Source: Litomosoides sigmodontis
Lineage: Eukaryota > Nematoda > Chromadorea > Rhabditida > Onchocercidae
Reading direction: 5' to 3'
Assembly (NCBI GenBank): GCA_963070105.1
Contig: OY718803.1
Coordinates: forward strand, 3,268,507-3,332,506
DNA: 64,000 nucleotides
Position numbers and translations under genes: made by a program. Numbering within the stretch: the stretch's first letter is position 1; the number at the start of each line of letters is the position of its first letter. The notes under the pieces are model-generated. The model was not told the DNA's origin. It saw nothing but the letters and a program-made list of their open reading frames with translations, and did no database searches. This document shows positions 25,345 through 39,251 of this stretch, piece after piece.

Positions 25345-28300
25345 TCAACATATTTTAAGTGGACACGCAAAATGACCCATCTCAAGGGTAACAGCAAATA
25401 TACAAAATGCAATGTAGGATATAATCATGATGAATCCGAACAGTCTATTCATCTTCCAATTTGACAAAGCGATAGATGCGACAAGCAGGACAAGCATGAT
25501 GAAAAGCATCCCGACACTACATATCAAGCCATTGCTGTAAACAAACCCACAACAACAGTTCCCACTCTTCAACGAAATGCGATAGAATTTAAAATAAATT
25601 TTTTTTGCACGAAAAAAAAAAGCTATTCGTTTGAATGAAACGAGAAGTTGAAAGGAAAAGAGTGGACGTAAAATTTGCAAAAAAAAAAAACAAATGAATA
25701 TATTGAAAATGAATTCACCTGGAAACTGAAATGTGATTCTGCGTGCTGCCAGGATTACGCAACGGCTCAACGACAAAAAATAATAGCCAAGGAATTGGTA
25801 AGCTAAAATGAAACTAGCAAAGTTAGCCAATTTGTGACGAAATGAAAAATGCAAAAAATTTCATTTATCATTTGCATGCAAATTGCACAATGCAATCTCA
25901 CTTTTTCAATTAAATTAATGAGAAATGTGGTCGAAATCGTCGTCGGGCTAATTAGTGAACATTGCTTATTGCAAACATTTAGCATTCAATCACTTCTCCT
26001 CCAATTTAATTTCAATTGTAGAAGTATTTGTTAAATTGTTAACACTTTCACACTTCCTTCCAATATGTTCTTGTTGAGAAGTAATTTTTTGAATATTTTA
26101 GGCATATAATTTTGAGTGAATAAAGAAGAAGACTAGTCTAAGACTGGAAGTGTGACGATTAGTCTAACTGACCCAACGCATACATCGAAAATATTGCTAC
26201 CAACGGAGCTCGACACAGCCATATCACCAAGACCTTTCCTTGCCACAATAACACTTAAAATTCATTAAATTTGAAATTTATTTAACTGCTAACGCTTTAT
26301 CACAAAAGTTAATAAAGTGTATTTTAATAGCAAAACCGTTTCAAAGTAAATTTTATAATTAATTTTAGAAATTTGCGCAAAAAAAAAAATCCTCCTTAAT
26401 TGGATGTGAAATCCATTGTGTGGAAGCTAGTGAATGAGAAAACGACGTCACACTTCTTTTTTTTTTTGGTGCTATGAAATGAGTGAATAAATTAATTGTA
26501 CCTGGTAATTAAGTCAGGTATGCTTGTACCGGCAGCCAATATTGTCAATCCAATTACCTGAATGTATCAACACGCTAAAGTATGCGTGTTCACTCTTACA
26601 TAAGTCATATATGATAGAAGTGAATTCAGTCTATTGCAACTCAAATTTGCCAGTGAATTTAAATTAAAGAACGTACATTGGTTAAAAAGTAAGCAATGAA
26701 TAAAATTTGTTCAAATAACAGCAAATTTTGATATGTTTCCAATTTAATTAATATTTTAATTAATAAATCAATTTTGCTATCAGTTAGGAGAGGAATTGAT
26801 AAAGTTTCCGCATACCTCAGTTGGCATAGCGATCGTTTCACCGATCGTATTAGCCATCCAAACCATGATGTAGGAATAGAAGGCAATCCAGAAGATGGAA
26901 CCAATGAATGTGATTGGAAACCATTTGCATGAATTCTAATTTAAAATGCTAATAGTATTCAAAATGATAGTTTCAAATGTAAGTGTAAATTTACGTGCAA
27001 TAATTTGGAAAAAAAAAAGAAATGACAGCATAATCAAACATTAAATTAAATTCAATTTGAATATGATCAATTAATTTGCATATTCTTATGTAGTCAGTGG
27101 GGAGGAGTTTTTCTTGGATTAGATGAGATAATTGGTGCGGATATTGGATTACCTGTTTTCGAACATCAGGTAGTGTTACCCATAACGGAAATAAAATCGG
27201 CGAGAGGAATAGGTAGAGAAGTTGACGGTGTAATTTCTCTGGCCATGACATATCTAACGGTTTTTCCTTATTTTCTTCAAGCATTTCTTTCTGCAAAATT
27301 TTAAAACAGTAAATATCACCTCAGCGACACTCTTCAATTAATACATTTCACATTTCAAAGCACTGAATTGTCAATTATTCAAAAATTTCACAATTGTTTT
27401 TCATCATTTAACACTTTCTTTAAAGTTTCCGTTCCTTTTTTTTTTTCAAAATTACAAAATTTAATAATTGCGCAACATTTCCATGTGCTTCGCAAATCTT
27501 CAACAGCACAAAAAAGAAAAATTACACTGACAGGTTGATGATAAATGGCAAAAAAAGAAGAAAACGAAGTAAAGTAAAAAATGCTTTTCGCAAAAATATT
27601 AAATTATGTAATTTTACAAAATTTTTGCAATTGGCAAAAAAAAATAGGAAAAGCAAAATTTACTATTTCTGTTACACAAGCTGTATTGGGACATATTGAA
27701 GTACGTTTACTTGTCGTCGTACTTCGTGGAGCCACTTCTAAATCTGAGCGTTTCATCTCGCATGTCACGTTAGCCTAAGATTACAATTAATTAATCGCTT
27801 CACGCCTAATGGTGTTAAATTTTTTCCAAACAATTAATAAAGTAAGACTAGAAGTTAGTATAATTAGCACTTCCATCGCAGAAGCAATTTGAATTTGAAT
27901 ATTCTAAAATATAGTTGGAAATGGCATTTTTTCCCCCATAATTTCCACTAAAAACATTACTAAATTATCTTTGATCGCTTTTCAATTCATCCTGTCTTAT
28001 GCTAACTAATTAAAAACCTTGTGGTCATTTGAATGATACTGCCAGTCACGAACAACTTCATCAAGTGCAATTTGCGCATGCCATGCGCTGTTACCTTCAC
28101 CTTGTGCATTCAAACCTAAAATATAATTTATAATGAATTAGATGCAATCATAAATGACAATGATGAAAACAAAGATAATGAAACACTCAAATAATTTACA
28201 ATTAATTATAAATTTCAATTTGTATTCATTAAATGTAATCATAAATTATTGTTTGGAAAATTTAGTAGTGCACATTTTTTTTGTGGCTTGTTTTTCAAAA

Positions 28301-31300
28301 AAAAGAAGATTTCCAAAATAAATTCAAAATAAAAATATTGCTAAAAAAACAATAAGAATATTTCGGCGCTAATGTTAGCCATAAAATTGTTAGAACAAAA
28401 ATAATTTGCTGCTGCAAATTGTTTTTTTTTCTTTTGATCTTTTTTGCTAATAAACTTTTTGAAATTTGAAAGGACATTTGCATGCTAAAGCTAAAGCACT
28501 TCTAACAGCTCGTTCTATGAGTGCTAAAGGAAACTAGCTGTTAAATTTAAATTATCGCCGTTAAGGAGTAAGTGTGTGGAGAAAGGACAGGTTTAAAGTG
28601 CGCAATTTTTATGGTTTTTTTAAAAAAAAAAAAGAAAACATTTACTTCAATTTGGTCACAAAGAAGAAAAGAATGAAATTTTATTACTTATTAGTTATTT
28701 ATACGAATTAAAAAAGTTATTTAAATTTAAAGTAGAAGTAAACAGAAAAAAAAGACATCGCAATTTTTTTCGTACTTTTTTGTGCTGGAAATTTCGAAAT
28801 TTAACGCTATAAGTTATGATATTAAAATTACTCCGACAATCAATCGGATCAGATCGATATCGTCCAATGCACTTTGAAATGAAATATGAGATAGTTTATG
28901 CTTGAAATGTATCACGCTGCCATTGTCCTTAGGCAATTGGAAGATTTGTGAATTTTATAATATTTCTGCTAGGGAACAAAAATATTGTTAAATTTCAAAT
29001 TTTTGAAATAACTGATGTTAGCAAACGAGTAAGTTAACGATAACAAACTTCCTGCTACATGTCTGATGATAAATTGGAGAAAAATGAGCGCTAAAATATC
29101 GCTGCCAAAGAGAGGCGGAAGTGTGCAATGGAATGATTGAATGAATGATAGAGGGTATTTTAAAACTTTTAAATTTAAAAATTTTTTGCACTTTCATGAA
29201 ATTTAGAATGGAAAGCATAGATATTGTAAGGAGTTTATTCAACGTACAATCATAAAAATAATCAATAAGTTCCATCTTATCTTTTTCCATTTAATACCGA
29301 AAAAAAATTTAACGGCTTATTTAAATAATGCAAAATTTCAAGTGCAAAAAAAAAACAGTATGTTTTGCTTTTGTGTTTTTTTTTTGAGACAAAAACAGAG
29401 TGCCAAAAATTGCAGCTGTAACTTAAGCATACTTTCAGTAATGCCTTCCTGCAACGGATCGAGGCCGTGCGATAGCAACTGGATAATGCCATTCCGGAAA
29501 ATTGCGCCACTATGTAAAATTGGAAACGATTGACGACGTGAGCAGTGATCGTACTGTCGGATGTACGAATTAGACCTGTTAGATCGTACGCACGTGTTGT
29601 GGGCATTTTGTTGCTGCTGTTGGTCAGTCGGTGGTGCTAGTACGATCGGATCACGCTGCTGCCGTTGCATCGATTGCATCATAGCACTACCGCCAACAGC
29701 ACCACGTCCTACCGTATCATCTCGCTAAAGCTCGATCGATAATTAGCACTTCTAATTAGTGGACTAAATTAGTGCAAATGATTTGTTGTTGAAAATAATT
29801 TTCAGCAATTTAATTGTCTGCAAAACGTAATTATGTTCAAATATTTGCTAAACTTTTTTTTTGAATTTTATAAATTTCAATATAAAACTATCTTATCACA
29901 ATTTTTTTTTTGTAAAAATTGATAAATAAAAAATTCATCGTATAAAATGAAAAGGAAAAAAAAAACGAGAAGATCCTTCAATGCTACTATTTAATTTCCA
30001 ATTCAAATAATTAAAATTTTGTAAATGTTTAAAATAAACACATAAATTTTCATTCAAGTTCAACATTTTCTTAAAAAGAGAGGAATGGATGATGAAATTC
30101 ATTTATTACTTTTCAAACAGGTAATTATTTGAGTTGAAAAATTTGCGAAAGTGGTAACATTTGATTTTTGAACTTCAATTTGTAGTAAATGAATTATGTT
30201 AGATGACATAGTCTTAGTTGATGCTTACTGCAGTAGATGGTCTTAGTTGGTCACTTTTCCAAGCTAATCAATATTTGATCCATGATCAATGGATAAATTT
30301 TGATCAATGGATAAAAAGAGCAATTTGATAGTTCAATTGGAAATTTTTTTTAAGTTCAAATAATCTTTGAAAAAGAAAGTTCTTATGCTTTCATGAACAA
30401 ATCTTTAACTAACATTTTCTTTTTTCCTTTCAAATTTTCAAATTGTTCACTAATGTTCACTTTGCCCTTTCATCCTCTCATAAAATTCAAATTTGCATAA
30501 TCGATGGGCTTTTTTCATTACCTCTTCCACTGCACGCAGCTTCTCGTCGTTTTCGGACGATTTCTCTTCGGATGATTTCTTCCCCAAACAGTGATATTTG
30601 ACGAAATTTTCAATCGTTTCGTTATATTTCATAAATGTACAATACAATAAATAAACGAAAAATAAGCCGAATGCTTCAAACCAAAAGATCTGAAATTAAT
30701 TTAAAAATTAAAATTGCTTTCATCTATTTTACATATTTTACAAAAATTGCGTCATAAAAAAAACCTTTTAATTAGCATCAATGACATTTCTTATTTACGC
30801 ATTGCTTCCTCTAAATTTCTAATTTTCTTTCTAAAAATTAAATTCGCTAGCCTTTTCATCCAAGAAGAAAATGACCAACATGAATAGCGCTACCACATAA
30901 AATGCTACATCTCTGCAAGCAAAAAAACGAAATAACTGAACTGATAATTACTGATAAAAGTGATAAGCGTGATAGGTGAATGGTGAACTTATTGATATTC
31001 AAGTGATATCTAACATCGTATAGCAATAATAGACAACTTATGACGTAATATGTAAATTAAACAAAAAAAATTCTTCTAAAAAGAACAAAGTATTGCAAAA
31101 ACCGCTCACGCATTTTCAATGATACACAGTATACGTTTACTGAGTTAAATCAATGTTGCGTTTTTTTTTTCAAAAGTTTTTTTTTTTTGAAATAAAACTA
31201 TTGACTGTTTGATAATAACTGATAGAGTTGCTCCGTGTGAGGAAATGATAATTTAATAATGTGATAAGTGGTGATAGGAGTGACCTGAACAAAGGCCACC

Positions 31301-32798
31301 AGGTTAGAAGTAGGACATTATGGGAGAATATTGCGCAACACGAGAGAACACAAAGTATATTGAATGTAGCGCTACCTGAAATATTTGCATGTTAGCAGAG
31401 CATCTCATACTTTCCAAAAGTTTTGAAATTTAACTTCAACTGCAACCAATATATTTAATATCTAAACGAAATATATTTAATATTTAGAGATAAATTTAAT
31501 TTAATTTACTATATTTAATATCTGATCGTACATTTCGATCATTTAAATTTTAAACTTCATATCATTTAAAATAAGGTTTAAACAAAAACTAAATTAAATT
31601 TACCATTTAAAACATTTAAATATAAATTAGGCATAAAAATTTACCAACAATGGTACCAATGCCAACATTATTCTGAGCGATGAAAACACCAATGACAGAT
31701 GTGAAAAATTCTGGTGCGGAACCTCCGGCAGCCATAAATGTTGCGCCTGTGATTTGAGAGGAATACATCCATAATTGTTGTGCAATTTCAACTTATTCCT
31801 AATGAAGGAGGGAGAGAGAGAGAGAGAGGGAGAGGGAGGGAGAGGGAGGGAGGGAGAAACAGGCCTAATAAAATGAGTGTTGTTAAATTTGATAATAACT
31901 AAAGAATTAATCATTATTTTAGTCTTTTACCTTTTATCATTTCAATTATTTTTTTTTACATTTTTTTCTTAACTATTTTTTAATTTTTTCTTCGCTAACA
32001 AGTAACCTTACTTACTTATGCTAATTTTTTTGTACTTATTATTTTGTTACACATCACCTAGATCATTATGATCAATGAGTACCTGCAACATCATCACTGA
32101 TTGCCAACTTATCAGTGATAACGCCCAACGACGGCACGAAGAATTCATCACAAACAATGGCTAGTGCAATGAACATATAAATCAAACCAATAATGTGCAG
32201 GATTACTGTAAACAGTAAGGTATTAAAATTAATTGTATGCAACAAAATTCAAAATTTATTATATTAATTTTATAAGACAGTAATTGAATTTTAGCAAATT
32301 AAGAAAAAGTTTAAACTCCACAAATAAGTTTCAAAATGAAAAAAAATATATATATATTTAATTCAATCAATTATTCACTTGCACCATGGCGTCGTTGTTC
32401 AAGTGTAAATTGATCAGGTGGAAATTGACTTACATCATTTGGATCTATTACGATTGGTTTCGTTTCATTACTGCAGCAAAGTAGCAAAGTTTGAAGCAAA
32501 GGTTAAGTAAAGTAAATTTTTTTCACAAGATAACAAGAATAAACAATCTAATGCTTAGAATAAAATGCTACTTCTCAAATTTTTTTCAAGAAAAAAAGAG
32601 CGGAAAATTTGCATACATTTTACATTCCGGTAAAATACCCAATAATTTGCGTCGTTGAAAATTCAAAGTTTCTTGTTGCAACTGTTGGTGCTCCCTTGAA
32701 GACAAACGAACAATCTGTACGGCTGACATCAAAAAGATCACCAATGAACAGATTATGGCACGTCGTATGAACGATTCATTGAAACGATAATTTCGCAT
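25345..32798 (-). CDS. K+-dependent Na+/Ca2+ exchanger (NCKX/SLC24 family, NCKX3/4-like)
   Basis: Plasma-membrane antiporter exporting Ca2+ and K+ against Na+. Exons from the 5' end: 32798-32617, 32470-32379, 32205-32083, 31746-31645, 31375-31285, 30912-30852, 30689-30522, 29724-29433, 28115-28018, 27290-27153, 26935-26816, 26557-26502, 26253-26173, 25802-25719, 25534-25345. They sum to exactly 626 codons (625 aa); human NCKX4 is about 620. A hydrophobic signal/anchor lies near residues 14-32. The alpha-1 repeat (from about 133) reads [20 protein letters not shown], with Glu145 at the transport position. A long cytoplasmic loop includes a Gln run and [16 protein letters not shown]. The alpha-2 repeat has [12 protein letters not shown] and [10 protein letters not shown], keeping Asp504 and Asp531, the latter linked to K+ dependence in NCKX2. 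The C-terminus has [15 protein letters not shown] and [10 protein letters not shown]. Intron 6 uses a GC donor. Which C. elegans ncx gene is the ortholog cannot be told here. Confidence 0.96.
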
Positions 32799-33127
32799 AT
32801 TCGTAATTTCTTAAAAATTGGAGAAAAAAAAAATTTTTTTACTTTCAACATTTAAAACGATAACGAAGACGATCAACTAAATTAATACTAAGAGAGGAAG
32901 TTAGAGCAGCGAGCATATATCGTGACCGCCAAACGGATATGGATAAATGATTTAGTATTTATGCAGCAAAGCTTTATGATAGATTCGGTTAATTAATTTA
33001 TTGATTAGGTATGAGCTAGCTTTTTTTAAATAAAATTTTTAGGCAAAATTGAAAATTATTCCTCGCAACCAGCGGATTAAAACATCTCCAGTCATTAATT
33101 TTCAACAAAACTTGACTGATTAAGTTG

Positions 33128-33431
33128 CAATAATAATAACATTAATAATAACGCTAATAATAACAATAATAATAATAATAACAATAATTAATAACACTAA
33201 TAATAACAATAATAATAATAACAATAATAATAATAACAATAATAATAATAACAATAATAACAATAACAATAATAATAATAACAATAATAATAATAACAAT
33301 AATAATAATAACAATAATAATAATAACAATAATAATAATAACAATAATAATAACAATAATAATAATAGCAATAATAATAATAAATAAATCAATAAATAAA
33401 TAAATAAGTAAACAAATAAATAAATAATAAA
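33128..33431. repeat. AAT/AAC trinucleotide array
   Basis: About 300 bp of AAT triplets interrupted regularly by AAC, often as AATAATAATAAC, ending in AAAT repeats. It lies about 330 bp upstream of the exchanger start codon. The poly-Leu frame on the minus strand is an artefact of the repeat. Confidence 0.95.
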
Positions 33432-33837
33432 TGTGAGGATGAAATTGCGAAAAAATTTAATTTGTTAATGCGTGAATCGAGTAAAGTAGGGTTACTCATT
33501 AAAATAATAAAAAAAAGGAGTAATTTAGCGAAGTGATTACCTTAGAGAGAAATGAAAACGTTGTAATATATGGCGCAATGAGTAAGGTATGTACGACGAC
33601 GCTTAGATATAGCAGCGGAAAAAGATTTGTGTATCATTTTGTGGGAGTGAATAATGACGGAAAAATTATCGATTTTACAAGTTCCAGTAATTGCTAATCT
33701 CTTTGCTCTCACCAATTCCTGAAAGTTTGCACTTGAAAGGCAAGACGCTGCGAAATGATTTATTTCAGTATTTGCTGATAACAGTGATAATTGCTGTGTA
33801 CAACTACTGTACGTGAACGATGATAACGCTGAGAGAT

Positions 33838-33903
33838 GGCCGTACTCACTCATTTCACGTAAATGAAATGGGCCGTACTCACTCATTTCACGTAAATGAA
33901 ATG
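33838..33903. repeat. Perfect 33-bp tandem duplication
   Basis: Two identical 33-bp copies, each GGCCGTACTCACTC followed by ATTTCACGTAAATGAAATG. The second part is an imperfect palindrome. It lies about 1 kb upstream of the exchanger start codon. Confidence 0.95.
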
Positions 33904-36750
33904 ATAATGAATGGATTTCTTTGGATTTATATGAAATGTAAAGAAACGAAAATTAATTTAAGCTTTAAGTATTTTATTGGTAGCTTTTAATTTTACACCG
34001 AAAATTCATGTGAATTTTCATTATCTGCCATTGTAAAGTACAACCTTGTAATGTCATATCAGCACGCAAACGTGAAAGTATGAATTTGTAGTGTTATATT
34101 AGTACTTACGCATACGTAAAAGTATATATGACTTGTAATGTCATACTAATAGGTGTACATGAGAATGTTTAAATTCCACTGCTATCATATATGCTTTATT
34201 TCTACTATTTATGACCAGTCAAATAGATGATAGCTGATCTGTTCGACTTAGTGAAATGGATCAGGTTCAAAAGAAATGAAATGAAAAGAGAGAGAGAGAG
34301 AAAGAGAAGGAAAAAGGAGTGGTAAATTTGAATAGTTTGTCAATTGAACTGAAAGGGATACATTAGTGAGAAAAATGCGAGAGGAAAGATGGGGAGGATG
34401 TTTTTCGTTTTTGGAGATGAAAAATTTAATAAATAATAATTTCCATTCACTCTTCCTTGTATTAATGAAACATGAAAGCAATTAATGAAAGATCAGTAAA
34501 ATTGAACAACAAATTCAGATCTTTGATGAGTTCAAGCAGTTGTAAAATACCATTTATTAAATGACGAAAGGTATGAGCTGCTAACTTAGCATTAGAATAT
34601 AGCTTGTTGGACAAAAGCGCTCCTCCTTTCACTATTCCGCTGATCGAGATGAGTGATGAGTGCGTGAGACTATGTGTGGTTATAGGAAAAATGTAATAGC
34701 GAAGCAATCAATCAGAAAAGTTATTTCGATTGGATCAGATCGATTCCTAAGGGACAATGTTAGCGATGCATGTTCTCCATATTTCTCATTTCAACATGAA
34801 AATAACAAAACTTCCTCAATTATTGATTACTATAAAATAAAAAGTTAACAATTCATTGATTAAAATTTCAATGGTAATACTAATTACTAATTTACAATGA
34901 TGGTAATAATGGGAGCTAATTAAAAACTAATTTTTAAAATACAATTAATAAATGTTAGTGGTAATAATTAAAGTTTGAAATGACATCTACGGTGTTTTAA
35001 AATTATTTTAAACTTTTAAGACGTAGAAAAAGAAGAAAGGATTACAACGATCTCAAAAATTTACACTGCAAAAAAAAATCACAGTGAATAATAGAGCAAA
35101 AGGATTATTATTACTTATTTTTTTGGGTGGGAGGGAAAAAAAGTTAATTATTTAAGATTTAAAAGGAACGAAAATTTAAGTGGAAGAGATTAAATGATGC
35201 AAAAATTGATCTTCTTTTTGGAGTGTTGCTGGCAGTATCAGACGAATTTATTTATCAATTGGTTTAATCAACTCCTAGTTGAGGCCTGGGAAGCGAGGAT
35301 TGCTGCTGTTCAGGCTCTTCTTATTCGCTGAGATATCTATGGCCATGGCCAAGCGATTAACTTCAGTTGTTGTATACTTTAAAAAACAAAGGAAAAATTT
35401 TTTTTGCCCTTTTTTTCTTCTCTCATTTCTTTTGCCTCGCATTATCAACCGTTTTTATCGGCCATTTTCAATTGCAAAAAAAAATTCTTTTTTTCAAAAT
35501 TGTAAATTAAAATTTATTGAGCGAAATATGCGTTCCGTATCGCCTAAGTAAATAAAATTTTAGTTCATTAAGGAGGAAAAAACATTGCGTCCTTTTTTTT
35601 GCTATTAGTTTACACGAAATTTTAGTCGTCAAATTGACTTCGAGAAAATAAAAATGGAATTTTAAATTGAATAAATGGGAGCGATGATAAAAGGAGCTAT
35701 TTTAGAAGAAGCTAATGAAATGTTACCTTTAGGATGTGTAAAGAGAATGTGTTGAAGAGGTGGTAAAATCAATGAAACGATAACTTATACGTTTTGCTCC
35801 TTCACCCTCTAGCTAATTATAACAATTAAATTTGTTACGCTAATAAGCAATTGCCATCAGTAAGTGAGCATTCGATTGTTTACATTTATTTTATTTTGCT
35901 CATCAATTTTAGCTAAACTATTAAAATATTTATACAATTTGTGATGATGGTAATAGTAAGAAAAAAATTTTAGTAATAAATTTTAAAAAAATTAAATTGC
36001 TTTAGGCTTTTTTCACACTCAATTAATTTCATTTCATTTATATGAAATAACTTACAAACTAATATTGATAACATTTTTTTATGTCCTTTGTAAATCATCT
36101 CCTCTACTCTACCTTCTTTTTCTTTTAATTATTAAATTAAATTCATAAATTAATTCATCATAATTCTTCTCATGAGTGTTCCAGGAAGATTAATTTGAAA
36201 TTGAAATTCATGTGAGATTTGATGAAATAATTTTGGAAATGCAATGACTTGTGCTCCTTTCGCCTTTCCCGTATTCTGCGTGAAGTGGACAAATATTTGA
36301 AATGTCAAATTAAAAAAAAAGCATGTTGAAAGAGAGGAAATGAATTTGCGTGAAAACACAAAAGTACGTGAAATATAATTGGATTTAAATTGATGTCGAA
36401 AGTTAAAAATTGAAAAATCATAATAAACGAACTAACACCTAACTTAGCTGAGAGAGTTATGACTTCTTATTCCTTCTCTTTCTTCTAGCAATATGTCTGG
36501 AGATATCAATCACTCATCGAATTTTCAAATGAATTATTACAAATAGCCAGAAATTCCTTAGCAGTTGCGTTTTTGCGCAGGACGCCTTAATTGATTGGGA
36601 GAAGCTCTTTCCCATTTTGAAATTCATTAGCATTTAAATTGGAGTGAATGCATCGGTGATGTATTATTAGTTCATCATTTCTGTAATAATAGGGTTAGAT
36701 GCTTTTTAAAATATCACTTTACCGAAAGAGGTAATTATTATTATTTAAAG

Positions 36751-36873
36751 GCAATTTCCACCATCGAATTTCTTGCTGTTCCGCTCCATCGTGCTGTGAC
36801 AAAAGGTGTTGAAATTGCACCTCAAAGATTTCAAGAAATGTTAAGGAGAAATCCATTCAGTCGTAAGAAGTGA
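36751..36873 (+). CDS. Candidate orphan exon, function unknown
   Basis: After a TTTAAAG acceptor-like site an open frame of 40 codons reads AISTIEFLAVPLHRAVTKGV, continues with APQRFQEMLRRNPFSRKK and ends in TGA at 36871. A strong GTAAGA donor lies inside it near 36861, so it could be an internal or a terminal exon. Another open segment at about 36490-36590 contains YVWRYQSLIEFSNELLQIAR. The residue make-up is protein-like, but no family is recognised and no gene model can be built. Confidence 0.2.
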   Translation, partial: AISTIEFLAVPLHRAVTKGVEIAPQRFQEMLRRNPFSRKK

Positions 36874-39251
36874 CGAACGATAATTGTAATGTGTAAAGGT
36901 AATTTTAATAGAGAGAAAATTGGCAGAATTACTGTTTAATTTCATAATCATTAATGATCAATGACTGCTGCAAACATTGAAAGGAATTGTACTGTACTTG
37001 CTGGTGAAATTTAAACATTAATCATTGCTAATTTATTAGTCTATCTGATTAGCTGATTAGCCATTCATTAGCTACTTCACTATGTTAGGGAAAAAGAACG
37101 ATTAAAGGTAATTAAATTAGTTGATATATTAATTTTTTTCCTCATGAAATAAATTTAAACTGCGTATTTTAACAAAAGAAAAATTTCGTTTCTTCCATTT
37201 TGCAATTGAAATGAAATGATGTCGAAGAAGGGAAAAGTAGCTAAACTTAGAGCTCACACCATAATTGTCTACAACAAGTTGCACAAAGTTTTAACTTCTT
37301 GCAACTCTGTAATTTGCACATAAGCACACTGTGGTGCGGGGAGAGGGGGTGAGGGCTGAGGAGGGAAAATTAAGAGGAAATATTTTGCAGAATAAAAATA
37401 TTCGATAATAAGTAATCGGACTTAATTTATTAAGGTGAATCATTGGGTTCATTACTGCGATAAATAAGAAAGGATTATCAATTGCAACAACACTTTATCA
37501 TTGATAATGAGTAATTAACTGTAGAAAAGGTTGCTGAATTATTTAGGAGCAATGTAACTGCTTTATTGTAATAAATAATTAAACTTCAAATTTCAATTCA
37601 TTAAATTTGATGCTCTCAACAAAATTTCCTTTCTCTCCCTCTCTCACACACGCACATTCCTTTTCTTCACTCCCAAAAAGACAAACTATTTGGAATGATT
37701 TTAATTTGTGAAAGATTTCATTAGTTTGTTAGCTAAAGAGGCAGTTAGTTATTCCATAAATATTCCTTCTGATAAAAATAATTAAATTTCTTTGCAAGCC
37801 ATCGCAAATACTTGTTTATTCGGTTCGTTTTTTTTTTTCATTCACTTTTATTTCTTAAAATTAAACGAGAGAATTTTTTATTTGAAAAATTGACGTAGCG
37901 GAAGGACGCGCAGGAAAAACGTAGGATGGAAATTGATGCGATTAGGAGGTAGCAGAAGCGAAGGATATTTTTTGACCGACAAAAAAAATGAAAAAAAGAA
38001 AGTAAGGAAATAATAAAATGATTATTGGATGCTATCGGTGTTGCTGTCGAAGTGAGTTTTGTCGAAATAATCGGAAGTGAAATTACATTTAAAATAGTAT
38101 TTGGAAAATGAGAAAAAAAAATTGAATAATATGAGTGTTGAAATTTTTCGTTTTTTTTAAAAAAAACATATCAGCTAATTTTTTCCAGTATTTTCAAATA
38201 TTTTCCAAGAATTTTCAGAAAAGAAAAAAAAAGGCATTAATGAATGTGTAACTTACGCGTACGCATTTAATAAATTTATTTAATGAATGAATGAAATTTG
38301 TGAATGCTAATTTCCTATTATTAATTGTGTAAATTTTTTTTAGAAAAAATTCCTAAATTAATTTAATGAAAATTTGAAAAAGTTTAATTTTATAATTGAA
38401 CAAAAAGAAAAAAAATGTATTTGCTGTAGAAAAATTACTTTGTAAAATCTTTCAACTGCACGTCGATAGTTTCATAAAGGAAAAAAAAAAGCGAATGGGA
38501 GAAACACGTAATTTCACGTTACTTCTCGTCAGCAAATAATTCGAAAACGACACAAAGTGAGGCGGTGAGCCGTCAATCTTGTATTTGTTTGAAATTGTTT
38601 AGACCTCTAATGCATTTCCTAAATTGATAGATTGCCCAACAAAATTTAAATCAATCAATAATTCCCTTCAAATCTTTTTGAGCTTTTGCTGAGAAAAAGA
38701 AAAAAAAAAAGGCAAATTAAAATTTAAGAATAAACGAATGGTGTACTTTTAAGAAAAAAATAAAAGAAAAGAAAAAGGCACAAATTGAAGAGACAATTCA
38801 ATTTTTTCTAAGAAAAAAAAATTGGCGAAAAATATTTCCCTAAAAAATTCATTTTTTATTCGATATTATATTAAGAGCAAAAATGGAATGCAAATTTCAG
38901 CGGCCTAATTTCAGCTTTTTATTCACTGTTTGTCAATGCTTCTGTTAAATATTCTCAAAATGCTTCTTCAGTAAGCTTAATTCTTCCAGTTCCTCACTGA
39001 ATGGCTCTTCACTCCTTCCTGTCAACAAAAAAAAAACGGAAAATGGAAAATAAAAGGAAAAATTCGGCGTATTTAATTATTAGCAAAATGCAAATTAATG
39101 AAAAAAAAATTTTTATTAAAAATTTTTTGTCTTAAAAATTTTCCTCTCTCAGTAATGTAATGATAAATTTGGCTTGACAATGATTGAATGAATGATGAAA
39201 GAGAGAGAGAGAGAGGGAGGGAGAGAGAGAGAGAATGAAATGTAATCGATC

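Noticed and set aside
25565..25854. Longer coding extension upstream of the last exchanger exon
   Set aside because: The frame is open, but the family match and phase require the acceptor at 25535-25536 (SNGLICSV directly after HISVS). The upstream part is intron, and exon 14 there is read in another frame.
33120..33392. Poly-Leu minus-strand frame
   Set aside because: Direct product of the AAT/AAC array.
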